DNA of 64,000 nt. Source: an uncultured Aquimarina sp. GTDB lineage: Bacteria; Bacteroidota; Bacteroidia; Flavobacteriales; Flavobacteriaceae. The translations under genes and the position numbers were made by a program. Shown here in pieces: positions 19,319 to 27,428 of the stretch. The stretch covers positions 62,001 through 126,000 of the forward strand of contig CANNCQ010000007.1 of the NCBI GenBank assembly GCA_947503135.1, written 5' to 3'. The notes below the pieces were generated by a model. That model searched no databases, had not been told where the DNA came from, and saw only the letters and a program-made list of their open reading frames with translations. The first letter of the stretch is position 1, and each line of letters opens with the position of its first letter.

Positions 19319-20317
19319 ATGAAAAAAATAACCAAAGAGGTGTACCTAAATTGGTACGAGAACATGCTTTTCTGGAGAAAGTTTGAAGACAAACTGGCTC
19401 AAGTATATATTCAACAAAAAGTAAGAGGTTTTCTGCATTTATATAATGGACAAGAAGCTATATTAGCAGGAGCTCTACATGCAATGGATAATGATAAAGA
19501 TCGTATGATTACGGCTTACAGAAATCACGTACAGCCTATTGGTATGGGTGAGGATCCTAAGCGAGTAATGGCCGAATTGTATGGTAAAGAAACAGGTACC
19601 TCAAAAGGTATGGGTGGATCGATGCATATTTTTTCGAAAGAACACCGTTTTTACGGAGGTCACGGAATTGTAGGAGGTCAAATTCCTTTAGGAGCAGGTT
19701 TGGCTTTTGCGGATAAGTATTTTAAAAGGGATAACGTTACACTTACCTTTTTTGGCGATGGAGCAGCAAGGCAAGGTTCGTTGCATGAATCCTTTAACTT
19801 AGCAATGCTTTGGAATTTGCCAGTAGTATTTTGTGTTGAAAATAACCAATATGCAATGGGAACATCTGTAGAGCGATCCGCAAACCATACAGATATTTGG
19901 AAATTAGGTTTAGGCTATGAAATGCCTTGTAAACCTGTTGATGCGATGAATCCTATAACAGTTGCAGAGGCATTTGATGAAGCAATTACTAGAGCACGCA
20001 CAGGAGGAGGGCCAACTTTTTTAGAGTTGAAAACTTACAGATATAGAGGGCATTCTATGAGTGATGCTCAGAAATACCGTACAAAAGAAGAAGTAGCTGA
20101 ATATCAAAAGATAGATCCGATTACTCAGGTATTAGATATTATCAAGGATAAAAAATATGCATCAGCTAAGCAAATTAGTGAAATTGATGCCAGAGTTAAA
20201 GAACGTGTAGCGGAATGTCAAAAATTTGCTGAGGAATCTCCATTTCCAAAACCACAGCAAATGTATGATATGGTATACGAACAAGAAAATTACCCATTTT
20301 TACCACATAAATTATAA
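19319..20317 (+). CDS. pdhA: Pyruvate dehydrogenase E1 component, alpha subunit
   Basis: 332 aa. E1 alpha/beta decarboxylates pyruvate with thiamine diphosphate and reductively acetylates the lipoyl arm of E2. The alpha-subunit pattern is complete: RMITAYRNHVQPIG, GKGTSKGMGGSMH-like region (TGTSKGMGGSMHIF), the ThDP/Mg motif GDGAARQGSLHESFNLA followed by FCVENNQYAMGT, and the phosphorylation-loop-like YRYRGHSMSDAQKYR. It is followed 8 bp later by the E2 gene. The beta subunit is not in this window, so it must be encoded elsewhere. Confidence 0.95.
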   Translation: MKKITKEVYLNWYENMLFWRKFEDKLAQVYIQQKVRGFLHLYNGQEAILAGALHAMDNDKDRMITAYRNHVQPIGMGEDPKRVMAELYGKETGTSKGMGGSMHIFSKEHRFYGGHGIVGGQIPLGAGLAFADKYFKRDNVTLTFFGDGAARQGSLHESFNLAMLWNLPVVFCVENNQYAMGTSVERSANHTDIWKLGLGYEMPCKPVDAMNPITVAEAFDEAITRARTGGGPTFLELKTYRYRGHSMSDAQKYRTKEEVAEYQKIDPITQVLDIIKDKKYASAKQISEIDARVKERVAECQKFAEESPFPKPQQMYDMVYEQENYPFLPHKL

Positions 20318-20325
20318 TAATAGCT

Positions 20326-21936
20326 ATGGCAACAGTAATAAATATGCCTCGATTGAGTGATACTATGGAAGAAGGTACCGTAGCTTCATGGTTAATCAAA
20401 GTAGGTGATAAAGTTTCAGAAGGAGATATTTTAGCAGAAATAGAAACCGATAAAGCTACTATGGAATTCGAATCCTTTTATGAAGGTACGTTGTTGCATA
20501 TTGGTGTTGGAGAGGGAGATACAGCTCCTGTTGATCAGTTACTTTGTGTTATTGGTGATAAAGGAGAAGATATTAGTGCTATCCTAGCTGGTGGAAATGC
20601 TAAAGAGGTAAAGGCTGAAGAGCCTAAAGAATCAGGTTCTGAAGCTAGTTCTTCATCGTCTGTTGAAATTCCAGAAGGTGTCGAAGTTATAACAATGCCT
20701 CGATTAAGTGATACTATGGAGGAAGGTACCGTAGCTTCATGGTTAATTAAAGTAGGAGATAAAGTTTCGGAAGGAGATATTTTGGCAGAAATAGAAACTG
20801 ATAAAGCTACTATGGAATTTGAATCTTTCTACACAGGTACATTATTGTATGTTGGTGTAAATGAAGGAGAAACAGCACCAGTTGAAAGTTTATTAGCTAT
20901 AATTGGCCCAGAAGGCACGGATATTTCTAATTTAAAAGACGGTGTACCTGCTAAAACGGTAGCAGGTGAATCAAAGTCACAAGAAGTAGCTGTTAAAACA
21001 GAAGTTAAAGAAGCTACACCTGAAGTAGCAAACAACAATGAGGGTAGGATTTTTGCTTCTCCATTGGCTAAAAAGATAGCTGCAGATAAAGGAATTGATT
21101 TGTCTCAAGTATCTGGAACAGGAGAAAATGGAAGAGTAATTAAAAAGGATGTCGAAAACTTTAAGGCATCAGCGCCTAAAGCAGCAGCATCGTCAAGTGA
21201 AAAACCAGCAAAAGCAAGCACTCCTGCTCCACAAGTATATACTCCAGTAGGAGAAGAGGTTTTTGAGGAAACTAAGAATTCGCAAATGCGTAAGGCAATT
21301 GCAAAAAGTTTAGGAAAATCAAAATTCACAGCTCCTCATTACTATTTAACGATAGAAGTAGATATGGATAGTGCAATGGTTTCGCGCAAGCAAATTAATG
21401 CATTGCCGGATACAAAGGTGTCCTTTAATGATATGGTAGTTAAGGCATGTGCAATGGCATTACGCAAACACCCTCAGGTAAATACGCAATGGGAAGATAA
21501 CGTTACAAGATTCGCTAAGCATATTTCTATAGGGGTAGCGGTTGCGGTTGAAGATGGCTTGGTGGTTCCAGTATTGCCATTTGCTGATCAAATGACGCTT
21601 ACTCAAATAGGAGGGAATGTTCGTAATTTAGCAGGAAAAGCTAGAGATAAAAAACTTACGCCAAGCGAAATGAGTGGTAGTACCTTTACAGTTTCTAACT
21701 TAGGGATGTTTGGTATTACTTCTTTTACTAGTATTATTAATCAACCTAACTCGGCGATACTTTCTGTAGGAGCTATTGTGCAAAAGCCAGTAGTTAAAAA
21801 TGGAGAAATAGTCGTAGGTAATACAATGACTTTAAATTTAGCTTGTGATCATAGAACTATTGATGGTGCTACAGGTGCAGAGTTTTTACAGACATTAAAA
21901 ACATATTTAGAAAATCCAGTAACTATGTTGGCGTAG
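20326..21936 (+). CDS. pdhC: Pyruvate dehydrogenase E2, dihydrolipoamide acetyltransferase
   Basis: 536 aa. E2 transfers the acetyl group to CoA and is the core of the complex. Two N-terminal lipoyl domains are nearly identical, each with the lipoylated Lys in ETDKATMEF, at residues ~7-80 and ~124-197 (a 117-residue period). After an Ala/Glu/Ser-rich linker comes the peripheral-subunit-binding domain (ASPLAKKIAADKGIDLSQV ... GRVIKKDV), then an Ala/Pro linker and the catalytic domain ending in the active-site CDHRTIDGATGAEFL. It is co-transcribed with pdhA and ends in a terminator at 21960. Confidence 0.95.
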   Translation: MATVINMPRLSDTMEEGTVASWLIKVGDKVSEGDILAEIETDKATMEFESFYEGTLLHIGVGEGDTAPVDQLLCVIGDKGEDISAILAGGNAKEVKAEEPKESGSEASSSSSVEIPEGVEVITMPRLSDTMEEGTVASWLIKVGDKVSEGDILAEIETDKATMEFESFYTGTLLYVGVNEGETAPVESLLAIIGPEGTDISNLKDGVPAKTVAGESKSQEVAVKTEVKEATPEVANNNEGRIFASPLAKKIAADKGIDLSQVSGTGENGRVIKKDVENFKASAPKAAASSSEKPAKASTPAPQVYTPVGEEVFEETKNSQMRKAIAKSLGKSKFTAPHYYLTIEVDMDSAMVSRKQINALPDTKVSFNDMVVKACAMALRKHPQVNTQWEDNVTRFAKHISIGVAVAVEDGLVVPVLPFADQMTLTQIGGNVRNLAGKARDKKLTPSEMSGSTFTVSNLGMFGITSFTSIINQPNSAILSVGAIVQKPVVKNGEIVVGNTMTLNLACDHRTIDGATGAEFLQTLKTYLENPVTMLA

Positions 21937-21958
21937 TTTATTGATTTACAAAACGTAA

Positions 21959-21979
21959 AAGCCCACTTTTAGTGGGTTT
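21959..21979 (+). terminator. Terminator after pdhC
   Basis: Stem GCCCACT / AGTGGGT with a 3-nt T loop, extended by A:T pairs and followed by a T run. It closes the pdhA-pdhC operon. Confidence 0.75.
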
Positions 21980-22030
21980 TTTGCTTTGTAAGAATTAGTG
22001 ATTTTTTTCTTTCTAAAATATTTTAGTTTT

Positions 22031-22051
22031 ACCATCAACCATCAACCATCA
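22031..22051 (+). repeat. Three tandem ACCATCA heptamers before a start codon
   Basis: Three perfect copies of a 7-bp unit end one base before the ATG at 22053, occupying the place of a ribosome-binding site. Confidence 0.85.
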
Positions 22052-22052
22052 A

Positions 22053-22820
22053 ATGATTTTTACCGATACTCATTCTCATATTTATAGCGATGCTTTTTCG
22101 AAAGACCAGCATCAAATGCTTTCTCGCGCTATTAAAACAGGTGTTCAACGGATTTTTGTTCCTGCAATAGATTCTGAAACTGCTAAAGACATGTATGCGG
22201 TTGAAAAAGCTTATCCTGAGAATGTTTTTTTAATGATGGGTTTGCATCCAACGCATGTTAAGGAAAATTATAAGGAAGAGTTAGCTTTTGTGACTACAGA
22301 GTTAGCGCGAAGGAAATTTTATGCAGTTGGAGAAATAGGGATGGATTTGTATTGGGATAAGTCATTTCAAAAAGAGCAACAAGAAGCTTTTGAATATCAA
22401 ATAAACTTAGCTAAGAAGCATAAGTTACCTATAAATATACACTGTAGAGAAGCGTTTGATGAAACTTTCGAAGTTTTAGAGAAGTTTAAGGGAGAAGAGT
22501 TATTTGGGATTTTTCATTGCTTCACAGGAAATATAAAACAAGCTGAGCAAGCAATTGATTGTGGGATGAAGCTAGGAATTGGTGGTGTGGCAACTTTTAA
22601 AAATGGTAAAATTGATCGTTTTTTAAATGAAATCCCTTTAGAAAATATTGTTTTAGAAACCGATGCGCCTTATTTAGCACCAACACCTTTTCGAGGTAAG
22701 CGAAATGAGCCCTCATATATTGTGAAAATAGCCGAAAAATTGGCTACTTTATACGGTATGTCTTTAAGTGAAATAGCAAGAATAACTACTCAGAATTCAA
22801 AGCAAGTTTTTGGAATTTAA
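22053..22820 (+). CDS. TatD family metal-dependent DNase
   Basis: 255 aa, cytoplasmic. TatD proteins are TIM-barrel metallohydrolases with 3'-5' exonuclease activity on DNA/RNA. All metal ligands are visible: THSHIY near the N-terminus, GEIGMDLYW (Glu), INIHCREAF, IFHCFTGN and the late VLETDAPYLAP. The length is typical for the YcfH/YabD branch. It starts directly after a triple ACCATCA repeat; ansA follows 51 bp later in the same direction. The exact in vivo role of this subgroup is uncertain. Confidence 0.92.
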   Translation: MIFTDTHSHIYSDAFSKDQHQMLSRAIKTGVQRIFVPAIDSETAKDMYAVEKAYPENVFLMMGLHPTHVKENYKEELAFVTTELARRKFYAVGEIGMDLYWDKSFQKEQQEAFEYQINLAKKHKLPINIHCREAFDETFEVLEKFKGEELFGIFHCFTGNIKQAEQAIDCGMKLGIGGVATFKNGKIDRFLNEIPLENIVLETDAPYLAPTPFRGKRNEPSYIVKIAEKLATLYGMSLSEIARITTQNSKQVFGI

Positions 22821-22871
22821 TTTTCTTTTGAGGATGATTTGTTACAGTTTTTTGAAGTAAATTAGTTGCTA

Positions 22872-23888
22872 ATGCAAGCATCTATTTTAATAATATACAC
22901 GGGAGGAACTATTGGAATGGTTCAAAATAGTAAGTCGGGTTTGCTAAAGCCTTTTGATGTCGAAAATATTATGGCTCAAATTCCGCAGTTAGGTAGCGTA
23001 AATTCCAAAATAGAAGCCATAAGTACTCGGTCGCCAAAAGACTCTGCAAATATGCGCCCAAGCGATTGGCAGGAGATAGGTCAGCTGCTATTCGATAATT
23101 ACGAAAAACATTCTGGGTTTGTAGTCTTGCACGGAACCGACACTATGGCTTACACCACAGCTGCGTTAAGTTTTATGTTTAAAAATTTATCAAAGCCTGT
23201 TATTTTTACGGGTTCTCAGTTGCCTATTGGGCATACACGTACCGATGCTTTAGAAAATGTAATGACAGCTGTAGAAATAGCGTTATTACAAAAAAATAGT
23301 GTACCTATAATTAACGAAGTGTGCTTGTATTTTGGTAATAAATTGTTTAGAGGTAATTGTGTTACTAAAATAAGTAGTCAAAATTTTAATGCTTTCGATT
23401 CGCCAAATTTACCACCTTTAGTAGAGTCTAAACTGGATTTAGAGGTTAATTATTCGTTGCTGAAAGCTTCTAATTCAAATAAATTAAATTTTAATGTTGC
23501 TTTAAGCGAAAAGGTTTTTGTGTATAAAATGCATCCATCTATTACCGAACAACAATTTTCGCAAACTTGCGCCTTTGTCGATTTTAATGTTCTTATTTTA
23601 GAAACTTATGGTTCTGGGACCTTGTTTAATAATGATTGGTTACTAACTGAATTATTGAAATTAAGAAAAAAAGGGGTGGAAATAATTAATATTTCTCAGT
23701 GCGCCTATGGTAATGTTTCTGGACTTTATGAAGTTTCGAAATATATGGACGATTTAGGTGTTATTAGCGGAAAAGGACTGACTTTAGAAGCTGCAATAGC
23801 TAAATCAATGTGTTTAATGGCAAGTGAAACATCAAAAATGAATTTTAAAACCCTATTTATTACTGATTTGGCAGGTGAATTAAGCTAA
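22872..23888 (+). CDS. ansA: Type I L-asparaginase
   Basis: 338 aa from ATG 22872; a TTG two codons upstream is the only alternative. It hydrolyses L-asparagine to aspartate and ammonia. No signal peptide is seen, which fits the cytoplasmic type I enzyme. Both catalytic threonines are in family motifs: IIYTGGTIGM at the N-terminus and VVLHGTDTMAYT at ~residue 90, followed by FTGSQLPIGHTRTDA, with ETYGSGT further on. It probably shares transcription with the TatD gene upstream. Confidence 0.93.
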   Translation: MQASILIIYTGGTIGMVQNSKSGLLKPFDVENIMAQIPQLGSVNSKIEAISTRSPKDSANMRPSDWQEIGQLLFDNYEKHSGFVVLHGTDTMAYTTAALSFMFKNLSKPVIFTGSQLPIGHTRTDALENVMTAVEIALLQKNSVPIINEVCLYFGNKLFRGNCVTKISSQNFNAFDSPNLPPLVESKLDLEVNYSLLKASNSNKLNFNVALSEKVFVYKMHPSITEQQFSQTCAFVDFNVLILETYGSGTLFNNDWLLTELLKLRKKGVEIINISQCAYGNVSGLYEVSKYMDDLGVISGKGLTLEAAIAKSMCLMASETSKMNFKTLFITDLAGELS

Positions 23889-23936
23889 ATATTACTTTAT
23901 ACTTTATTAAATCATTAATTTTTTATTTATTTGTCG

Positions 23937-23964
23937 TTGTTATCGTTATAGTTTGTTAAATTTG
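23937..23964 (+). promoter_or_regulatory. exbB operon promoter
   Basis: TTG (23937-23939), 17 nt, then TAAATTTG (23957-23964): a full match to the Bacteroidota TTG-N17-23-TAnnTTTG consensus. The leader to the exbB ATG would be about 95 nt. Confidence 0.6.
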
Positions 23965-24066
23965 ATGATTAAACTATTAAAGAATAGTTGTCACTAAATT
24001 GATACTCTCATTTCGTGAAGATTTAATAAAAATTAATAATACATACAATTCTTAAGACTTAGACTA

Positions 24067-24795
24067 ATGAAAAAAACTTTTTCAACTTTAGCTATTACAG
24101 GTGCAATGTTGTTTACAGGTGTAGCAAATGCTGCAGTAGCGATTCAAGAAACGCCAGCAGGTGACAAATCATTTCACCAAGAACTTAAACAACGATTTAT
24201 AGAAGGGGGTCCAGGGTTTATGGGTATCGTTCTTATCTGTTTAATATTAGGTTTAGCTATCGCTATAGAAAGAATAATCTATTTAAATTTATCTACTACA
24301 AATACAAAGAAACTTCAAAAAAATGTTGAAGATGCTTTGGCAAGTGGAGGTGTTGATGCGGCAAAAGAAGTATGTAGAAATACAAAAGGGCCTATCGCTT
24401 CTATTTATTACCAAGGTTTGGATAGAGCCGATGAAAGTATTGATGCTGCTGAAAAAGCGGTAGTAGCTTACGGAGGCGTGCAAATGGGACAATTAGAAAA
24501 GAATGTTTCTTGGTTGTCTTTGTTTATTGCTCTTGCTCCAATGCTTGGGTTTATGGGTACGGTAATCGGTATGATTCAGGCCTTTGATAAAATTGAAGAA
24601 GCAGGTGATATGGATCCAGCTTTAGTAGCAGGGGGTATTAAAGTAGCCTTGTTAACAACTGTATTTGGTTTAGTTGTAGCAATTATTCTTCAAATCTTTT
24701 ATAATTATATCGTTTCTAAAATCGATTCAATAGTAAACGATATGGAAGATGCTTCTATCTCACTAATTGATTTATTAGTAGCAAATAAGAAATAA
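24067..24795 (+). CDS. exbB: ExbB/MotA/TolQ-type proton channel protein
   Basis: 242 aa. It begins with a hydrophobic signal-like helix (MKKTFSTLAITGAML ... ANAAVA), which is usual for ExbB in this phylum. Three further membrane segments follow: FMGIVLICLILGLAIAIER (~residues 55-74), then the pair LFIALAPMLGFMGTVIGM (~150-170) and VALLTTVFGLVVAIILQ (~195-215), which form the proton pore. It powers TonB-dependent outer-membrane import, of which the SusC in this window is one client. It is first of a four-gene operon with two exbD genes. Confidence 0.93.
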   Translation: MKKTFSTLAITGAMLFTGVANAAVAIQETPAGDKSFHQELKQRFIEGGPGFMGIVLICLILGLAIAIERIIYLNLSTTNTKKLQKNVEDALASGGVDAAKEVCRNTKGPIASIYYQGLDRADESIDAAEKAVVAYGGVQMGQLEKNVSWLSLFIALAPMLGFMGTVIGMIQAFDKIEEAGDMDPALVAGGIKVALLTTVFGLVVAIILQIFYNYIVSKIDSIVNDMEDASISLIDLLVANKK

Positions 24796-24899
24796 TTGTG
24801 TTTTACAATGAAGTTTAGGCATTAGCATAAACTTCATTGTGAAATTTTAATCTAAATGTGCCATCACATGTTTATGGCATGAAATAATATTAAGAACAA

Positions 24900-25376
24900 A
24901 TGAAAATTTCAAAAATTTTATCATACTTGGTTCTTGCAGTAGGTCTTATTTCTGCGGTATTACTATACTTAATGAATAGTGGTTTCGATAAATTAATGAC
25001 TGAGGCTGGTACAACCGAAGCAAGAGAACTTCCTTTAGGAGCATCAATCCCTGAGGTAAATCCTTTATACAATTTAGCTTTAGTAGTTATTGTATTATTG
25101 GTTATCGCAACTCTTATTTCAGTGGTAGGAGGTTTAATAAAAAACCCATCAAGTTTAAAGAAAACAGGATTAGGTATTGTAGCTTTTTTAGTAGTAGTTG
25201 TTATATCTTATGTTTTAGCAGGTACTCAACAAGAAGTAATTACTAAAGATGGAGAAGTAATTTCTGCAGGAGCTGTTCAGTGGGCAGATGCAGGTATTAG
25301 AGCATTCTATATTTTTGCAGGTTTAGCAGTAGCTTCAATTGTTTGGGGTGGAGTTAGAAAATCAATAAGTAAGTAA
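24900..25376 (+). CDS. Membrane protein of exb operon, function unknown
   Basis: 158 aa with about four membrane segments: residues 7-25, 60-82, 92-110 and 135-152. A ~35-residue loop after the first helix includes ELPLGASIPEVNP. I do not recognise a named domain. Its place between exbB and exbD, 104 bp and 8 bp from each, suggests it is an accessory part of the Exb/Ton energy complex; proteins of this kind recur at this spot in Flavobacteriaceae as far as I know. Confidence 0.75.
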   Translation: MKISKILSYLVLAVGLISAVLLYLMNSGFDKLMTEAGTTEARELPLGASIPEVNPLYNLALVVIVLLVIATLISVVGGLIKNPSSLKKTGLGIVAFLVVVVISYVLAGTQQEVITKDGEVISAGAVQWADAGIRAFYIFAGLAVASIVWGGVRKSISK

Positions 25377-25384
25377 TTTAAGAT

Positions 25385-26014
25385 ATGGCAAAAAGATCAG
25401 CACCAGAGGTAAATGCAGGTTCTATGGCAGATATCGCATTCTTACTTCTTATCTTTTTCTTGGTAACTACTACCATAGAATCGGATACAGGGATGAATAG
25501 AAAATTACCTCCGAAATTACCACCAGACATTCAAGCACCTAGGATTAAGGAAAAAAACTTATTTACTATTGTAGTAAATAAGAATAATGAGTTATTGGTA
25601 GAAGAGCAACCAATGGAACTTAAGGATCTTAGAGAAGCCACTATAGCTTTTTTAGATAACGGAGGAGCTAAAAAAGGGAACGATAACAATACTAAGTTTT
25701 GTGCTTATTGTAAAGGAGTTCGAAATCCCGAGTCATCGGATAACCCCGATAAAGCGGTAGTGTCTTTACAGAATAGTAGGGAAACTAATTATGCAGCTTA
25801 CATAGCAATTACAAATGAAGTACTTGCTGCATATAAGTTTTTAAGAGATAGAGAAGCTAATCGTCTTTATAATATGACGTATAGTGATATTGTAAAGCAG
25901 TACAAAGACTCTCCAGAGGATTCTCCTGAGAAAGAGGCATGGAAAACTAAAAGAGATGAAGTAAAGGGATTGTTTCCTGAAAAATTCTCTGAAGCCGAAT
26001 CCAAAGACTCATAG
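25385..26014 (+). CDS. exbD: ExbD/TolR family protein (copy 1, with CxxC insertion)
   Basis: 209 aa. A single N-terminal membrane helix (ADIAFLLLIFFLVTTTI, residues ~15-31) carries the Asp typical of ExbD; the rest is periplasmic. It is longer than a usual ExbD (about 140 aa): an insert around residues 95-125 contains C106-A-Y-C109 and a charged, Ser/Asn-rich loop, and a long acidic helix follows (~165-205). It probably pairs with the second ExbD in one Exb complex. It starts 8 bp after the upstream membrane protein gene. Confidence 0.92.
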   Translation: MAKRSAPEVNAGSMADIAFLLLIFFLVTTTIESDTGMNRKLPPKLPPDIQAPRIKEKNLFTIVVNKNNELLVEEQPMELKDLREATIAFLDNGGAKKGNDNNTKFCAYCKGVRNPESSDNPDKAVVSLQNSRETNYAAYIAITNEVLAAYKFLRDREANRLYNMTYSDIVKQYKDSPEDSPEKEAWKTKRDEVKGLFPEKFSEAESKDS

Positions 26015-26040
26015 TATAACTATTTAAAAGAATAATAAAC

Positions 26041-26523
26041 ATGTCAAAGTTTAACAAAGGAGGGAAAAAAGAACTTCCAGCGATTTCAACAGCATCGTTA
26101 CCAGATATTGTATTTATGTTACTTTTCTTTTTTATGGTAGCTACTGTGATGAGACAAGGTACTTTACAAGTTGAAAATAAACTTCCTTATGCTGACCAAG
26201 TAGAGAAGTTAGAAAACAGGAACCTAACAAAATATATTTTTGCAGGGAAACCAGGTGATGGCTATAAAAAATTTGGTACAGAAGCTAAAGTTCAGTTGAA
26301 CGATAAGATGATTTCCAATATTAAGGAGGTTCAAACTTTTGTTCAGCAAGAGCGTGCTAATACACCTCAGACTGAAGTCGGTAAATTATTATTTGCTTTA
26401 AAAGTAGATGTGAATACCAACATGGGGTTAATTGGAGATGTTAAGGAACAATTAAGAGAGGTTAATCAATTAAAGATTAATTATGCTACTCTAAACGGAG
26501 ATGCAACCAAGAACATTAAATAG
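26041..26523 (+). CDS. exbD: ExbD/TolR family protein (copy 2)
   Basis: 160 aa. One membrane helix (LPDIVFMLLFFFMVATVMR, residues ~20-38) with the conserved Asp, then a periplasmic domain ending in the KVDVNTNMGLIGDVKEQLR segment, corresponding to the ExbD/TolR fold. It is 26 bp after copy 1 and last in the operon, ahead of a strong terminator. Two unlike ExbDs with one ExbB is a common arrangement in Bacteroidota. No tonB lies in the window. Confidence 0.92.
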   Translation: MSKFNKGGKKELPAISTASLPDIVFMLLFFFMVATVMRQGTLQVENKLPYADQVEKLENRNLTKYIFAGKPGDGYKKFGTEAKVQLNDKMISNIKEVQTFVQQERANTPQTEVGKLLFALKVDVNTNMGLIGDVKEQLREVNQLKINYATLNGDATKNIK

Positions 26524-26543
26524 TAAACACTGTGTTTATATTA

Positions 26544-26571
26544 AAATCCTATCAATTTGTTGATAGGATTT
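26544..26571 (+). terminator. Terminator after exb operon
   Basis: A perfect 12-bp stem (AAATCCTATCAA / TTGATAGGATTT) with a 4-nt loop and a long T run. Confidence 0.88.
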
Positions 26572-26645
26572 TTTTTTGACTTTTTTTAAAATCATTTTAG
26601 CATCACATATAGACCCGTTTACTATTGAAATATACTTTAATTATA

Positions 26646-26675
26646 TTGTTGACTTTTTTTAAAAACTTACCTTTG
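26646..26675 (+). promoter_or_regulatory. rlmB promoter, likely leaderless
   Basis: TTG (26646-26648), 19 nt, TACCTTTG (26668-26675) fits the Bacteroidota consensus. The ATG of rlmB is only 6 nt after the -7 element, so transcription would start at or near the A of the ATG. Confidence 0.6.
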
Positions 26676-26680
26676 CCTTT

Positions 26681-27421
26681 ATGAATAAAGAAACACAACT
26701 TTTCGGTATCCATGCAGTTATGGAAGCTATAAAATCTGGAAAAACTATAGATAAAGTTTTTCTTCAGAAGGGACTTCAGGGAGATTTATCTAAAGAATTG
26801 ATAGGACTTTTACGTTCTCATAGAATTACTCCAAATACCGTACCTGTAGAAAAGTTGAACCGTATAACTCACAAAAACCATCAAGGAGTTATCGCTTATA
26901 CCTCGCCTGTAGATTTTTATGATTTGGAAGAGTTGGTAATAGCAGCTCAGGAAAAAGGAGAGGTGCCTTTGTTTATTTTACTAGATCAATTGACGGATGC
27001 TCGTAATTTTGGTGCAATAATTCGCACTGCCGAATGTGTAGGAGCTCATGGTATTGTAATTACGAAATCCGGCGCTGCACCCGTTTCCGACGATACTATA
27101 AAAACTTCTGCCGGAGCGGTATTTAATATGCCAATATGTAAGGTAAGCCACTTAAAAGATGCAATCTTTTTATTACAATCTTGCGGAGTACAAAGTGTTG
27201 CTGCTACTGAAAAAACCGATGATAACTTATATGCTGTAGATTTTACAAAGCCCACAGCTATTATAATGGGGTCAGAAGGTACTGGGGTTTCTTCAGGAAT
27301 ACTTAAAGTTGTTGATCATAAAGCTAAACTTCCGATGTTTGGAGAAATAAGCTCTTTAAATGTTTCGGTTGCAGCAGGGGCATTTTTGTATGAAGCGACT
27401 AGACAACGAATATCAAAATAA
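26681..27421 (+). CDS. rlmB: 23S rRNA 2'-O-methyltransferase RlmB (SpoU family)
   Basis: 246 aa. RlmB methylates the ribose of G2251 in the 23S rRNA P-loop using SAM. The N-terminal ~75 residues are the SpoU substrate-binding domain (LFGIHAVMEAIKSGKTIDKVFL ... HQGVIAY, shown here in parts). The SPOUT knot follows: LDQLTDARNFGAIIRTAEC, IMGSEGTGVS and LNVSVAAGAFLYEATRQR. A TAnnTTTG element abuts the start codon. The downstream peptidase gene begins 7 bp after its stop. Confidence 0.94.
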   Translation: MNKETQLFGIHAVMEAIKSGKTIDKVFLQKGLQGDLSKELIGLLRSHRITPNTVPVEKLNRITHKNHQGVIAYTSPVDFYDLEELVIAAQEKGEVPLFILLDQLTDARNFGAIIRTAECVGAHGIVITKSGAAPVSDDTIKTSAGAVFNMPICKVSHLKDAIFLLQSCGVQSVAATEKTDDNLYAVDFTKPTAIIMGSEGTGVSSGILKVVDHKAKLPMFGEISSLNVSVAAGAFLYEATRQRISK

Positions 27422-27428
27422 CCTTGTT

